From positions 18,826,947-18,890,946 of the forward strand of contig JACMZG010001914.1 in assembly GCA_018340805.1 (NCBI GenBank): a DNA stretch of 64,000 bases, read 5' to 3'. The position numbers and the translations under genes were made by a program. The notes beneath the pieces were generated by a model. The model did no database searches. It was not told the DNA's origin and worked only from the letters and a program-made list of their open reading frames with translations. This stretch comes from Microvelia longipes. Lineage: Eukaryota > Arthropoda > Insecta > Hemiptera > Veliidae. Positions 1 to 12,101 of this stretch are shown piece after piece; within the stretch, counting starts at the first letter, position 1; the number at the start of each line of letters is the position of its first letter.

Positions 1-572
1 TACAATGATATAAGCAGACATATATTTTCTTTTAAAAAGTTTAAACTAATTTTGTTTTATTCAAATAATACACTGCTATATAAACACTAACATTATAGAG
101 GCAGTAAATGCTTGGTAAGATAATAAGCCACTTGAACTGATAACAAAATAAAAGATAACAAGTGACATTGGAAAAACTTAAGCCATTCGTATCTTTTATT
201 ACAGACTAATTGTCAAATTAGATTAAAAAGTTTCCTTTATTATATGAAGAAAATTTTAAACGCACTATTTTAAATACCTGAACAATTATTGTTGCTTCAA
301 AAATTAAAGGATAGTTTTGAAAAGTCAAAAAATTGGCAAGTAATACTTTACTATAATTATTGTACTATTGAAATCTTAAATTTAAATATTTAATTATTTG
401 CACTAAATAATTATTATTAAAAGTTATACCCAGTTTGATTTTATATTGATAACCTAAAAAAAAACCAGAAGTTGACTTATTGGATACAAATTATTCTTTT
501 ATTAAGTTTCCATACAACAAAAAAAAATAACACCATACTTTTCCTATATACCTATGATAATGGTAAAGAAAA

Positions 573-1456
573 CAAAAATCGGGTACCTTGGATATTTTCT
601 ACACTCATTCTCAACACATTATTGTATGACACATGGTTAAAATCAGTTGACAGCATGGGAAAATAGAGCTGAGCCAATGAGGTTGGTCTGATAATATATA
701 AAATAAAATTATTTTATGATGTATCAGACCAAACTCATACAAATAAAATTGTGGGCATGGTTTAACATCCAGGACTAATTTCATTGGCTTCTTCACATTA
801 TTTTCCCACGCTGTCAACTGATTTTAACCCTGCCATACTATAGACTCGCTTGGCATGTCCTTAGAATATGGAGATCACCTACTTTATATAACAGTATGTC
901 CTCAGACAGTTATAACAGCTGATTTAATCCCAGGGGTCACCCATCTAGGTACTGACTTCACTTGAAGATGTCTATAAACCGTAGATAAACTAGCCATATT
1001 GGAATGAAACTTCATATACATATTTATTACCTAAAGGAATACACTAGTACCCAATTTCAACTCAATTAATTTTATATTTTGATTTCAACAATTTTTTAAT
1101 ACCTATACTAAAGCTTAGGACAATTGTGCTTAGATAAGACAACATCCATGTCAAATTTAAAATTGATCCGAAAATTGTTCTGGGTTTAATGAATTTTCAA
1201 TTTTTTGGCCGAGTCATTAATGATGATTCCACATCATGAAACATATTATCAGGAAAGCAAGAATAGACCTAAAGATTATATGTGGGCTTGGTTTCAACTT
1301 TTTAGCATAAAGGTGCTATCATAATATATGACACACACACTTAGAGACAACAATGTCTAAAAACACATGAAATGGATAATTCAGAAGGAATCCTGGTTTC
1401 GAAATTTCGCTATCACAATACATTTCCAGTATACATATAACATAAAGAAGGAAAAG
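573..1456 (-). repeat. 5S-rRNA-derived dispersed repeat, copy 1 (interrupted by a MITE)
   Basis: The strand given is the 5S-sense strand. In plus-strand order the unit starts AAAAATCGGGTACC, contains reversed 5S-like words at 929-975 (GGTCACCCATCTAGGTACTG) and ends in a decayed hairpin next to 1456. The MITE at 621-842 splits it. It is the middle unit of a head-to-tail array: the tail of another unit (about 520-572) precedes it and copy 2 follows directly. It is diverged, hence old. Confidence 0.7.
621..842. mobile_element. MITE family A, copy 1 (nested in a 5S-derived repeat)
   Basis: Terminal inverted repeats of about 40 bp contain TTAAAATCAGTTGACAGC and GGGAAAATA on the left, with their complements at 803-842. 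The matching family members are at 44854 and 49002. Ends read TGTATGACACATGG and CCATACTATAG, consistent with TA target duplications. It interrupts 5S-derived repeat copy 1, so it inserted later. Confidence 0.7.
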
Positions 1457-2135
1457 TAAAAAAATTGGGTACGGAGTACCTCGGAACTTTTCCTTATCAC
1501 ATTGGATTAGCTCCGCTCATCCTACCTGCTTTGGACATGATCACTTGTCCTCAGCATCACTCTTGATGCTGCTTAACTTATATGATCTAACAAAAATCAG
1601 AGATATACTTGTCGTATTGAAATGAAACTTAGTGTACTTATTTATCACATGAAGGGTTATACTTTGTACCAAATTTCAACTCAATTGGATTATTTTCTGA
1701 TTTTTTATGCATTTTTAAGAAAACATACCTGTCATTTGATAAAAATTGTACTAAGGCTGATAATGAGATGAAACTTGGCACATATGTTAGTCTTATACAT
1801 AGCTACATGGGTGCTATATCTCAATTGAATGGCATCATTTTTTCGGGTTTTATGATTTTTCAAAATTTTTGCAGGTTAATGACATAAAAAATTATTTACC
1901 AAATAGCACACCTACATGTATAGATTGATTTTTGTACGTAGTTTCAACTCTCTAGCAAAAATACACTGGGAGCTACGGTGATAACAGACGCACACACATA
2001 CAGACAGACAACTTGGCAAAAGCTATTCAGGATGCCTTTAAAACACCTAAAACGGATAATTCTGATTTTGGATTTTTTTGCAAACACAATGCTTTTCTTA
2101 TATACCTATGGTATAAATAAGGAAAGTAAAAATGC
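1457..2135 (-). repeat. 5S-rRNA-derived dispersed repeat, copy 2
   Basis: This follows copy 1 with the junction AGTAAAAAAATTGGGTACGG. It carries the GGACTCGCTTCGCTCGTCC-like and GATGCTGCTTAACTT words but has lost much of the box-C part of the 5S core (about 1540-1580). It then has the shared AT-rich body, a CACACACATACAGACAGACA word near the end, and a terminal hairpin around a TATACCTATGGTATA core. Confidence 0.75.
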
Positions 2136-4493
2136 CAGGAAAAAGAACTTTCACAACAATATGTTAGAAATTTACAAGGGGATTCAATTCTATGTAAACA
2201 AACCAAATGCATTCGGAGGTTATAACCCGTCATTGGAGGAATCGGTATAGGCACTCAGTTTTGAAAATTTACTATATTTTTCTGCAATGACATCAATTCC
2301 AGACTATAACCTAACATGTCAATTGAATCACCTTAAAAACTCTGTTTGCTTTCACAATTGATAATATTTAAAAATTAAAATTATCTCCAATGAATAGTAA
2401 TATAATAATTTCTTAATGAAAATAATAATTAAAGTAGTACAATTGAATAAATAATTTTTTAGCAAAACTACGAGGTGCAAAGTATTAAATAATAGAAATA
2501 ATTGTTTACCTAATGACTTTATGATAAGTTTAATATTTCAAACCAATTCAGTGATGGTTTCTATTCAGTTCATGGATACTATGAGAGGGGAACAGGATGA
2601 GTAATTAGTTTATTTAATATATCAAATAGTAAATGATGCAGTAAATACCAGAGGGTAATGACTCATACTGTCTATCTTACTCTCAGGACTAGATAATATT
2701 TAACTTTGACAAGCATTATAATATAGTTTCTTCAATTTAAATTAAGCATAAAAACCTTTATAAAAATTAGAAGCTGCCCAAGAAAAAAAAAAACAATTTT
2801 TTATTAATATATATTTTATTTTTAAATTAAAATATTAAAATCTCCTCAAGTACATGGATTGTGATGCATTTTTTGTTTATAACTATAACTCAATCAACAT
2901 ATTCTACTATGTATTTCGCTTGACATTCACTAAGAGAAATAATTGGGTGATTATTAACCTTGAAAGTTCTGAAATATCCTATGACAACTCATTATTTGAT
3001 GCATAAATTCACTATGACAGTCCTAGTTATTTGATGTTCGATCAAAAGTCCAAACAGATTAATATTATTAGACTAGGGTACTTATTTTATGTCAAAACAC
3101 TTATAGCACAACAACTTGTAAAACGATACACGGGACTCTTGGTTAAAATCAAGAACAAATCTAAACTGGTGTTAACTTTGAGGATGTATTGGGTTCCTGG
3201 CACAAAAACTATTCTTAACACCCTATTCTTTACAATGACTTTATTAATGAAAAATGATATTTAAGAATTTAATTCCTCTAAAATCAATATATAAGAATAT
3301 AAAACCTTGCTGAATTATTTTAATAAAATATCGATTGTTCTAGACCCCCATGTATTTACTGTCTCTATAGTGGAATAGAATAACAAGTGAACCGACCCCC
3401 TAAAAAAGTAGTGCAAATTACAAAAAAAAATGTACGGCTGCCATTTCGATAATTTAACAACACATAAAAATAAAAGCTACTATCAGAATGATGGTAGCTT
3501 TTAAATAAAGTAGCCTTATCAGCCAAACATTTACTATATACACACCTTGCACTAAATTCACAGATCGTATTAAGTATGCTAGTTAAATATGCTGTATGTA
3601 CATTAAATGGCAATCATATTTAACAGATAACCTTGATAATGAACTATTATTTAACTTAAATAATACCATTTTTCACCAAAAAACTTTTCAAATATATATA
3701 TTTGTTGTAACTTTATTATTATTCATAGAAATCCCAATTAATTAGTTTTATTTTTTGTTTTTTAACTTCCTTTTAACCTAAGTGAACCTTCATATTAAAA
3801 TACCTGATATTTTACAGGATCAGTTATGACATTATCTGACTTAATCAACTTAACATATACAGTCATGATACGGTGCAAGAACCGGATCATACTAAATGAG
3901 TATGGAATACCATCACCTATTAAATAAGATGTGTTTGCGTAATTAATTAATAATTCATTAATCAGTAAGTCTTTTATCAGCCCGAAATTCATGAGTAAAG
4001 TCACTTGTCAATTCTATTTCACTGTAATTGTTACACAAATATATTTAGTAAATTATAAATATTTTGCAAAACTTTGTGGCAAATGGTTTGAATGTCAGTT
4101 CTTTTGGAAAACAAGAGAGCCATAGCTAGCATTATCAACAATCAGGGCTGGCGACTTCAGGAAATAGCAAAGCTGTCAACTTTATCTTTACAGCCTAATT
4201 TAGATCCCATGAACTCTATGGTTGAGTAAGCTGCGAGTGGAAACAAACCATAACACAAAGGCATTAAATTGTTATTGTAACTATAACAATTTAACTGTTA
4301 AGGTTTAGTTAGAACCATAATATAAAGTATAAATTATAAATGGAATTAAACAAAACTTGAAAATACGACCTAGAGCCACTGGAGAAGTATTGACGTTCAA
4401 CTCTTGTTAATACAAGCTATAAAATGATATGTCTGTCATATATTTAATGATTAAAGGAAAAGAATATCAAAATAAAGCTATTTAATTCATTAC
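2136..4493. other. AT-rich DNA within the first Asap intron
   Basis: By position this is Asap intron 1. No conserved exon of Asap or another gene was recognised; several short chance ORFs only. Confidence 0.6.
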
Positions 4494-4619
4494 CTCTTCC
4501 AAATTAGTTATGGTTTGCCTACATTGGGGCATTCGAGAAACAAAGGTAGACGTAGTTGGAGAATTGTAATCCTCGCGAGTCTCCTCCACAAACTCATGAA
4601 CATTTATTAAACCAGGCAT
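4494..4619 (-). CDS. Asap: Asap: first coding exon of an ASAP-family Arf GTPase-activating protein (partial gene)
   Basis: The minus strand from an ATG at 4619 reads 42 codons, MPGLINVHEF through PQCRQTITNLEE, and ends in a GAG|gta splice donor at 4493. From knowledge of the family, ASAP1/ASAP2 and fly Asap begin almost identically: a short MP.. lead, then an acidic EFVEET.EDY.SPT segment, then a CR.T..LEE segment that starts the N-terminal BAR domain. The full protein (BAR, PH, ArfGAP, ankyrin repeats, often SH3) promotes GTP hydrolysis on Arf1-class GTPases at adhesions and membranes. The start has a good context (A at -3, run of A before ATG). No following exon was found in 1-4493, so exon 2 lies left of the window behind an intron of more than 4.4 kb. 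Codon use is more balanced than the AT-rich surroundings. The assignment rests on remembered similarity but is strong across the exon. Confidence 0.85.
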
Positions 4620-5640
4620 TTTGCACACAATTTATATCAACTAACACTTGATTAATCTAAAACTACGACCTCACATTTTTGAAATTAAAAACAAAATAAT
4701 TCTGGTCACTTTATCATCCATATTTTTTTGGAAATTGTTTTGTTGGGCGAATCTCATGAACGTTTTAATGAAATAGATAAAGCTAAAAGAATAGTTAACA
4801 AAATTTTAGAAAAAATATCACAGAACCTATGTCAATTATTACGTTAAATCTTCAAAGCAATACAAATATAAAACTTAATTAATTTTAGTTTCAAAGAACT
4901 GAATGCAATAAACGTTAGCTAAATAAAAGTTCTATTAATTTTTGTTAGGTACCTCTCTATTCAAACTCCTACTTCTACTTGATATATCTATTGTTGTTCA
5001 ATTATTTCTTAAAAACTAAACATGGTGGACACTTTAATAAAATCAATATTTTAGATTTTTTTTTAATTCTCTCGTCATTATTTGATATTTGGAATTATGC
5101 CAGTTGTTCGATATCAATTATAACTCGCATTCAAATTGGCTCTGAAAAATATCACGACCTGGTTTATACTATTTTACCAAAGATTTTCTAAATTTGATTC
5201 TTCCTTCTGAACTTACAGCAATTCTTTTGTATAACTACGCATTAGGACATAATAATAGTATTATTATTGATTAGGAATTGTTTTTAGTGGATATCACTAG
5301 AAAACTATACTTGAGAGGTGTTTCATAAGGTAGACATTGTGATCGACTCCTTTTGCCTTTAGGTGGTTCAAACTACTACTTGTAGAGACCATTTTCACAA
5401 TTATCTACAGATATTATTTTGATGCTCCTAACATATTCCACCTTGTATTGAGTACAATTATAAAAGCACAACATTAATTTCATCACTATTTGTTTAAAAT
5501 TAGCCTTGGATCTGGTATATCTAAAATCAGCCATAGATCTGGTATATCTTCGAAGTAGAGTTCTGCTAATTAATAATGTAAATACAAGTTATAAAAGAAC
5601 TCAATTATTCAATGTTAATAAAATATGTTAGGGCCTAGGG
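4620..5640. other. Asap 5' UTR/promoter region
   Basis: The Asap transcription start must lie in or beyond this stretch. I could not place a TATA box or initiator with confidence. Confidence 0.4.
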
Positions 5641-5648
5641 CAACACAT

Positions 5649-5649
<1 letters not shown>

Positions 5650-5688
<39 letters not shown>

Positions 5689-5708
5689 TATATTAAATAT
5701 ATTATATA

Positions 5709-5741
<33 letters not shown>

Positions 5742-5762
5742 TATATATATATATATATATGC
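5650..5762. repeat. (TA)n-rich tract
   Basis: About 110 bp of TA dinucleotides with interruptions, followed by a short ATGTATGTATGT run. Confidence 0.95.
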
Positions 5763-8700
5763 ATGTAATGTATTGTGTTGTGTATGTATGTATATTATCA
5801 GTGAGTTTCTTTTGTAATAAAAATTAACTCTCCCCCTCTGTGGCACAATCACAATGGTTTATTTTTCCTCTGGAACTTTGCTAACTTTTAAATGCATTCT
5901 CTGATCAAAACACACTCTAGTGCTAAATTTGGACCAGAATACATTTTGGGATCTACAGGTGCTGGGATGTGGAAATTTAAAAAAAAATATATTTTCCTTA
6001 TATTAAAGGAAAAAGTCCCTTCACCTACTAAAGGAAGTAGGTAAGCAAAAATAAAAAAGAAATGAATAAAATAATAAATTTGTAAAATATTTAATTTATT
6101 TTTAAATGAAGGAATAATTAACATTTTTAATTCACAACAATATTATATAAATACAGACATTTATTTAAAAAATTATAATTTTTGTTTCATTTCTTAAAAT
6201 AATAAAATTGCAATTAATCTCAGATTAAAATACACAAAATAACAACTATAAACCAACAAATTTAGTGTAAAATGGTTTAATGTAAACCTAAATGAGTTAT
6301 ATTAAATTGATTTAAAAACTAATAAATTCATTTTCACAAATAGTTAAAAACAGAAACAATCTACCAATATAGAAGAAACCAAAATATACTAAGAAGTAAA
6401 CTGTTGTTAAAAATGGTCAACAACTAAAAATTAATTAAAATATTTTTTCATCAATGATAATAAAACAAATACAACATATTAAAAAAATTTCAAATTATAA
6501 AAAACAATAAAAGGAGAAATTAAGTATAAAAAAATTAAGGTACAAACATCTTTTAATTCAATTTAACCCTGTTTCTTAAAAATTAAGATTTAAGTGAAAA
6601 TGTTGATTATTCCTTTAGTTGCAATATATTTCATTATTAACTGAGAGAAATAAAATGTGATAAGATTTTTTTCTACCTTATTAGACAGAATAAATAATTA
6701 TTGTACTAATCAAAGTTAGACAGCAGGAAAGTTTTAGTTTAAAGTAAGAATAGGCAAACAATTTAACTGCTGATATAAGCGGAGATCAAATTTACTATTT
6801 CACTGATCAGGGGAAGCCGAGTCTGAAAACCAACAAATTTATTGATTTTGTGACAGTTTTCTTCGATGCCTCGTAGCAAAATATTTATCATGTGATTTTG
6901 TTTTTACAACTAAAACTCTATTGAAACTTTTAAATTAAAACAAAGAAATGCATAATAATACAATAATCCTAAAATAGTCTAAAGTTTCTATATTTCACAG
7001 GCACACCCAGTGTGAGTGAGGTTCTTCTCATTTCACACTGCTATAGAATCACTGGTTACGCATCACTATTAAAAACTTTAGATTGGCTGACCAAGACATT
7101 AATTACCTTATTTATGACACAAAAAAGAAACAAGGTATTTTAAGAATATTTTGAGCATTATAATATATTTGAAAAACTCTTCACCTTAAAAATAATTTAA
7201 AAGCAGTAAAGAGTTCTTTAAAAGCACCATTACATTCAAACTTTTAACAATCATTATTTTATATAACTTCATTACAAAGAAACAGATTTTTATTTAAATG
7301 AAAAAATTGTTTTTGAAAATAACTTTTTTAAATCTTAAAATAAAAGAATATTATTTTGTAAATTATGTTTAATTACAAAAAATTATAGTAATAAGCAAAA
7401 TAAAAGGGGACACTAATTTAGCTAGTCCTGGTACAGTATAGCCTATATAAAATATATACAACCATTAAACTGGATGGATCATATTGATAAAGGCACAATT
7501 AGAGCAAATGTTACAATTATAGAGGGATTATTGTTTTTTATTGTGTTATACAAAATGCAGCTAGATACTAAAGTAGTTAGATATTACTCTGTTTTATAGA
7601 ATCCAACAGGTTGACTTTTAGAGACCAAAAATAATGAAATAAATCTTGGATAGAATTCGGCTCAATTTTGTATTAATTTTCTTATATTTCACTAAACAGT
7701 ATTTACATTTATTCATAGATCTACATTAAATTGTATAAGCCTATTGTATCAAAGGCAGATTATATAACCTAAAGCTGTGAATTTTCTAAAATTTTACTGA
7801 AATTAAGTATATAAACATAAGTAGATAAGGCACTTAATACAAATAGTTTACAATATAGTGTAGAAAAGAAATAATTTAAAAAAAGTGTAATTTTCTATAA
7901 AAAAAACACTAAAATACCAAAATAAATTTAAAAATGTTTAAAAAATACTCAAATAAAAGTTAAAAATTAATCCTTCCAGTGAGCACAAGAAAATTTTAAA
8001 TTAAAAAAAATATAACAATTAACTTCTAATGTTAACCTTTAGTCACAGAAGTTAACTAACAAGTTGTTTGTTTACATAATAATGAAACTCAAAGGGTGGA
8101 TTTGGCTCCTATTTGATGATGTGCAACAGAAATAAACCAATAATTAGGCTTTCACTCTAAAAAAGTAGATAATAATTTCTATGAATGAAACTAACTCTGA
8201 TTCTAAGCAAAATATCAAACATCCAACCACTGATAAGTTATACTATTTTACTCTATGCATCCAACATTTTAATTCTGTTCATTATAAACTCAAAATTTTT
8301 AGACCCTAAAATGGAGGGGTCATTTGGAAACACAATAAAAATTTTAGAGGTCAAAGATTGAATTTATTTTAGATTCTATAATATTAAAATGTGAAAAATG
8401 AAAAGAAAAATAAATAGCCAGATTTTTAATGTTTTGCTTAAAATCAAAAATATTTTCATTTCAACAGTTACTACCTCTTTTTTATAGGAGGATATAATAT
8501 GAAGTCACACTCTAACATTATATAACAATAACTTTTTTAAACTTACGCTTCTTTCAAAATTAATAAGTAACATTTTAAATTAAAACATAAATTCTTGAAA
8601 CTAATTCTTTTATGGCACCAAAAAAATCAGTTCAAAATACCAAATATGTATTTGTATATAAATTTAATTTGAGCAGAGGTTTTGCATAATACATTGTGCA

Positions 8701-9375
8701 GAGTTAAGTACATTTCAAATAAAATTGCTACTTCAAAAACTGATAAATATGTTATTTACCAGTGAGTGCAATATTTATAGTGCAACTTTTTAACTGTAAG
8801 TCAAATTAAGTTTAATTTTTCTTTTTTGAAATTTGTATTCAATAACAAACTATTCTTTCTTATTTTGGATTGATCAGATTTATAATTTTTATTTTAGTTA
8901 TAACAGTTAATATTTGTATACAATGCATCAAAAGTAAAAGAATTATTGGTCATAATAACATATTTTGGGAGCCTTATAAGCAGCAGGCACCATTTAGATT
9001 TACAGGACCTTAGATTAGAGTAGAAAGCCACCAGTCAGGCATTTTATCACAGGTCTGGACAATGTGGTGACTCATCAACATTTTGAAAGTACCCCAACTT
9101 ATTACTTATTACAAATATAAAAGTAAAAGTTGTAGTAAAAATTTAACAAAAACTTTTTGTACCAAAAAAAATCCTATAACATTTTTACCAAAATCATTTC
9201 ATTTCAGATACATGGGATCTTGAAATTTCATCTTCACTCTCACTCTAAACTGCCTTTTACTTACACTCACAACATGTTTTTATAACTTTAACCCTGATAC
9301 CTTAAGTTTTAAGCGATGTAGGTTAAAATTATTTTTTAAGGACTAAGAACTTCATACAAAACTTTTTTATATTTT

Positions 9376-9624
9376 TTAAATCCAAGTTTGTTCCTTCAGG
9401 AAGTATCGTAGGTTGGAAGTATTGTCTGGAACACCAATTGAAATCATCATATAAGGAGTACCACAATTAGGCTTCTCCTCCTCCATGTTTGTCCAAGACC
9501 TAAAGTATCTTGTTATAATTAAATAATTTAAAGTGTAACACACAAATGAAGAGAAAATATAAAAAAATAAATGAGTCACCATGCTGGCTAGACCTACACC
9601 TAACTTTTTATAACTAGGGCCCAA
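9376..9624 (-). other. Unassigned 82-codon ORF in intergenic DNA
   Basis: The minus strand is open for 82 codons. The C-terminal half (ME-EEKPNCGTPYMMISIGVP, then a DNTSNLRYFLKEQTWI end) has more balanced composition than the AT-rich surroundings and follows an AG (actttag) that could be an acceptor. The N-terminal half is hydrophobic and Phe/Tyr-rich, as expected from translating AT-rich DNA. It could be a decayed exon or a chance ORF; no family was recognised. Confidence 0.15.
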
Positions 9625-10714
9625 AAACTTTTTTGTTGGAATTAGAAAATGTCTAAGCCTCAGAAAGAGGCCCTCAAATATAGATGGTTTAAAACCACTG
9701 GTTCAAAGAATACAATAAATTCTAGCCAACACCAACTTTAAAAAAAATGATTTAAAAATTAAACAATAATTGACTTACAGAGGGTAAAGTTTTAAATCAT
9801 TAAATATTATACTCTAAGTTATAATATTAATCTTTATTTACCCTTATTTAATTTATCATGTATCAGAATTCATAAACATTAAATCCAAAAATAAATATTT
9901 AATAAAGAAATTTTGCAATAAAAGATTGCAAAGAATAAGGCAGCAACAAAGTCAATTAACAGAAATAAAATTGAAAAAAAAATCATGGCATAAAATAATG
10001 CAAAGCAAACATTGCAAAGATAATAAAATAAATTAAAATCAAAGTAGATTGTATAAATCAACTTCTAAAAATAATAATTAAATAACAACAAAATAAGTAG
10101 CTTAAAGAAAATTTAAAGAATAAATATAAATAATTGACAAGAAATATAATATACTAATTAATTAAAATATAAGTAGTTTAAAAAAAATATAAAACAAAAT
10201 ATTGACAACAAGGCACTGAATATGATCACAATGTCAATTAAAATAAATAATAATAAATAGTCAACATAATGACTAATCAAAAAATTGCTCTTTCGAGGTT
10301 TATATAAATTCATATTTTTTTAAAATTATATCTCTCTCTTTATATTTACAGATATCTTATATTTTATTGATAATTTTAATAAGTAGATCGACATTCCAAG
10401 ATTTGTGAGTTATCACCAAAAGGTACTGATGTATTACGTCTTTTCCAATACACATACTTAAAGTATTGCTAACCTCAGAAATTCAGCCGCATAGAATCTC
10501 TCTACAGTTCAGAAGAGTTGAATTAACAATCAAACATCTATTAAGTAAATTTAAAAATAATTTAAAATGTTTAGAATGTGAATAGGTTTTTACAATAAAA
10601 CACCTAACATTAATCTCCTTTAAATATTTTAAAGTATTAACAAACTACATAAAAAGGATTTCATTTTTATTGTTTTTGGAGCAACTACTTCGCATGCAAA
10701 ATCTACCATGTGAA

Positions 10715-10782
10715 TAATCTTTACCCAATATAACAAATACTTAAGAAATATCTTAAGTATTTGTTATATTGGGTAAAGATTA
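10715..10782. repeat. Perfect short palindrome (32-bp arms, 4-bp loop)
   Basis: The left arm 10715-10746 and right arm 10751-10782 are exact reverse complements around AATA. It begins TAATCTTTACCCAATATAAC. No target duplication or related sequence was seen. Confidence 0.85.
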
Positions 10783-11919
10783 ACTAGCACGTAATAGGGT
10801 GCTAGCGTAATTTCATAAGAGTCCTATTAAAATGTCATTCATATGTTTGATAATTTTTAAATTGTTTTATACAAAAAAAATCCCTTAATACAATACCAAA
10901 CATCTCCTAATTTACCAGGGGTTCTCAAAGTACTTCTGGTGGTACATGAAAAAATTTAATACCTTTTGCAAAAAAACAAAAAAAATTAAAAGTAATTTTA
11001 AGTGAATTTTTATTTGGAAAGATGAATAATTTGGGTACCTTTCTTTATAATATTTCTCATTATTCTAAAACTAATTATCTATTAGAATTATTGGCAATTA
11101 CATCTTATTTATATTAGTGACAAGAACCCCTGCTCTACAGCATTATCATAGATTTAAACTTTTTAGAACAAGGTTTTTTTCCAACAATATTTTAAGAATG
11201 TGCATTACATTCAGTATTTTATATTCTTTGCTAAATCGCATCAATTCTACAAAAATAATTTCTACTTTCAATGAAATCAAGGATTGTCATAATATTTTGT
11301 TCTACATTGTCTATAGCTCTTACAAAATTACAATGTAAAAATATACATTTTAAAATTGTCATAACAATTAAATTTCATAGTTATTATATTCAGTCTTTAG
11401 CCTGGTTTAATAAGATTTAAAAAAATTAAGGTTTGATTTAATTTGATGAACTCCAAAAAAAAGTTTGTAAAATTGTTATGGTTTAATAAGTGGTAAGTAT
11501 AGTTTAATTTAATTAATTTATTCATATTTTAATTAGAACCTTAGAACCAAAAAAATGATATTTCTCCTCTTGACGAAGATAACTTTTAATATTAAAAATA
11601 CTTAATTTTACATATTTAGTAAAAATAAGCAAATGATCTATGGCTTACCAAACCAGGCTTTCAACAACTTGATAGAGAAATTATGCCTGAGTAATCTTAC
11701 GACCAGGAAAATGATTACTTTTTATTAATTTAGAAATCAATTTAGAATAATCCAGTGAAATAGATATTAAAAAATTATATTATTACCTTCAATTTAAAGA
11801 ATTTTATTTATTAATTTCAGTAACAGTTAAAAATCAAAATTCAGTAAATATGATTGATAATTATTATCCTCACTAATTAAAATTAATTAACAGTTATTAA
11901 GTCAATAATAATTTTTCCA

Positions 11920-11933
11920 CCATCAGATGGCGC
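11920..11933 (+). promoter_or_regulatory. CTCF-like motif (AGATGGCGC core)
   Basis: CCATCAGATGGCGC fits the classical CTCF consensus at 13 of 14 positions and contains the AGATGGCGC core known for insect CTCF. It sits between Asap and yki and just upstream of the candidate exon at 11997. Binding is inferred, not shown. Confidence 0.4.
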
Positions 11934-11996
11934 TAGTGGTACTATAATATATTAAAACAGTAGTCACTGAACCCATTTACTGTAATAGTTTGTACA

Positions 11997-12101
11997 ATGG
12001 CCAGTTTACAGCCAAGGAAAATTAGTGAGAAAAATAGTTCTATGAGTGGAATTAGTGGAACTAACGGTATAATGCTCCTTCCAAAGTGTAACATCTGAAT
12101 G
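11997..12101 (+). CDS. Candidate short ORF or first coding exon, unidentified
   Basis: An ATG at 11997 opens MASLQPRKISEKNSSMSGIS and continues to a stop after 34 codons; a weak GT (AACG|gtataa) at about 12066 could instead be a donor. The composition looks protein-like and is less AT-rich than the surroundings. A TATA-like word (11943-11952) and a CTCF-like motif (11920-11933) lie just upstream. The first residues faintly recall the NPRKFSEK start of CRTC coactivators, but the similarity does not continue, so I assign no function. No downstream plus-strand exon was recognised. Confidence 0.28.

Larger units (their letters stand above)
5770..11919. other. AT-rich intergenic DNA between Asap and yki
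   Basis: Very high A+T with no convincing gene apart from the weak items listed at 9376 and 10715. Low-complexity A/T runs throughout. Confidence 0.7.
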
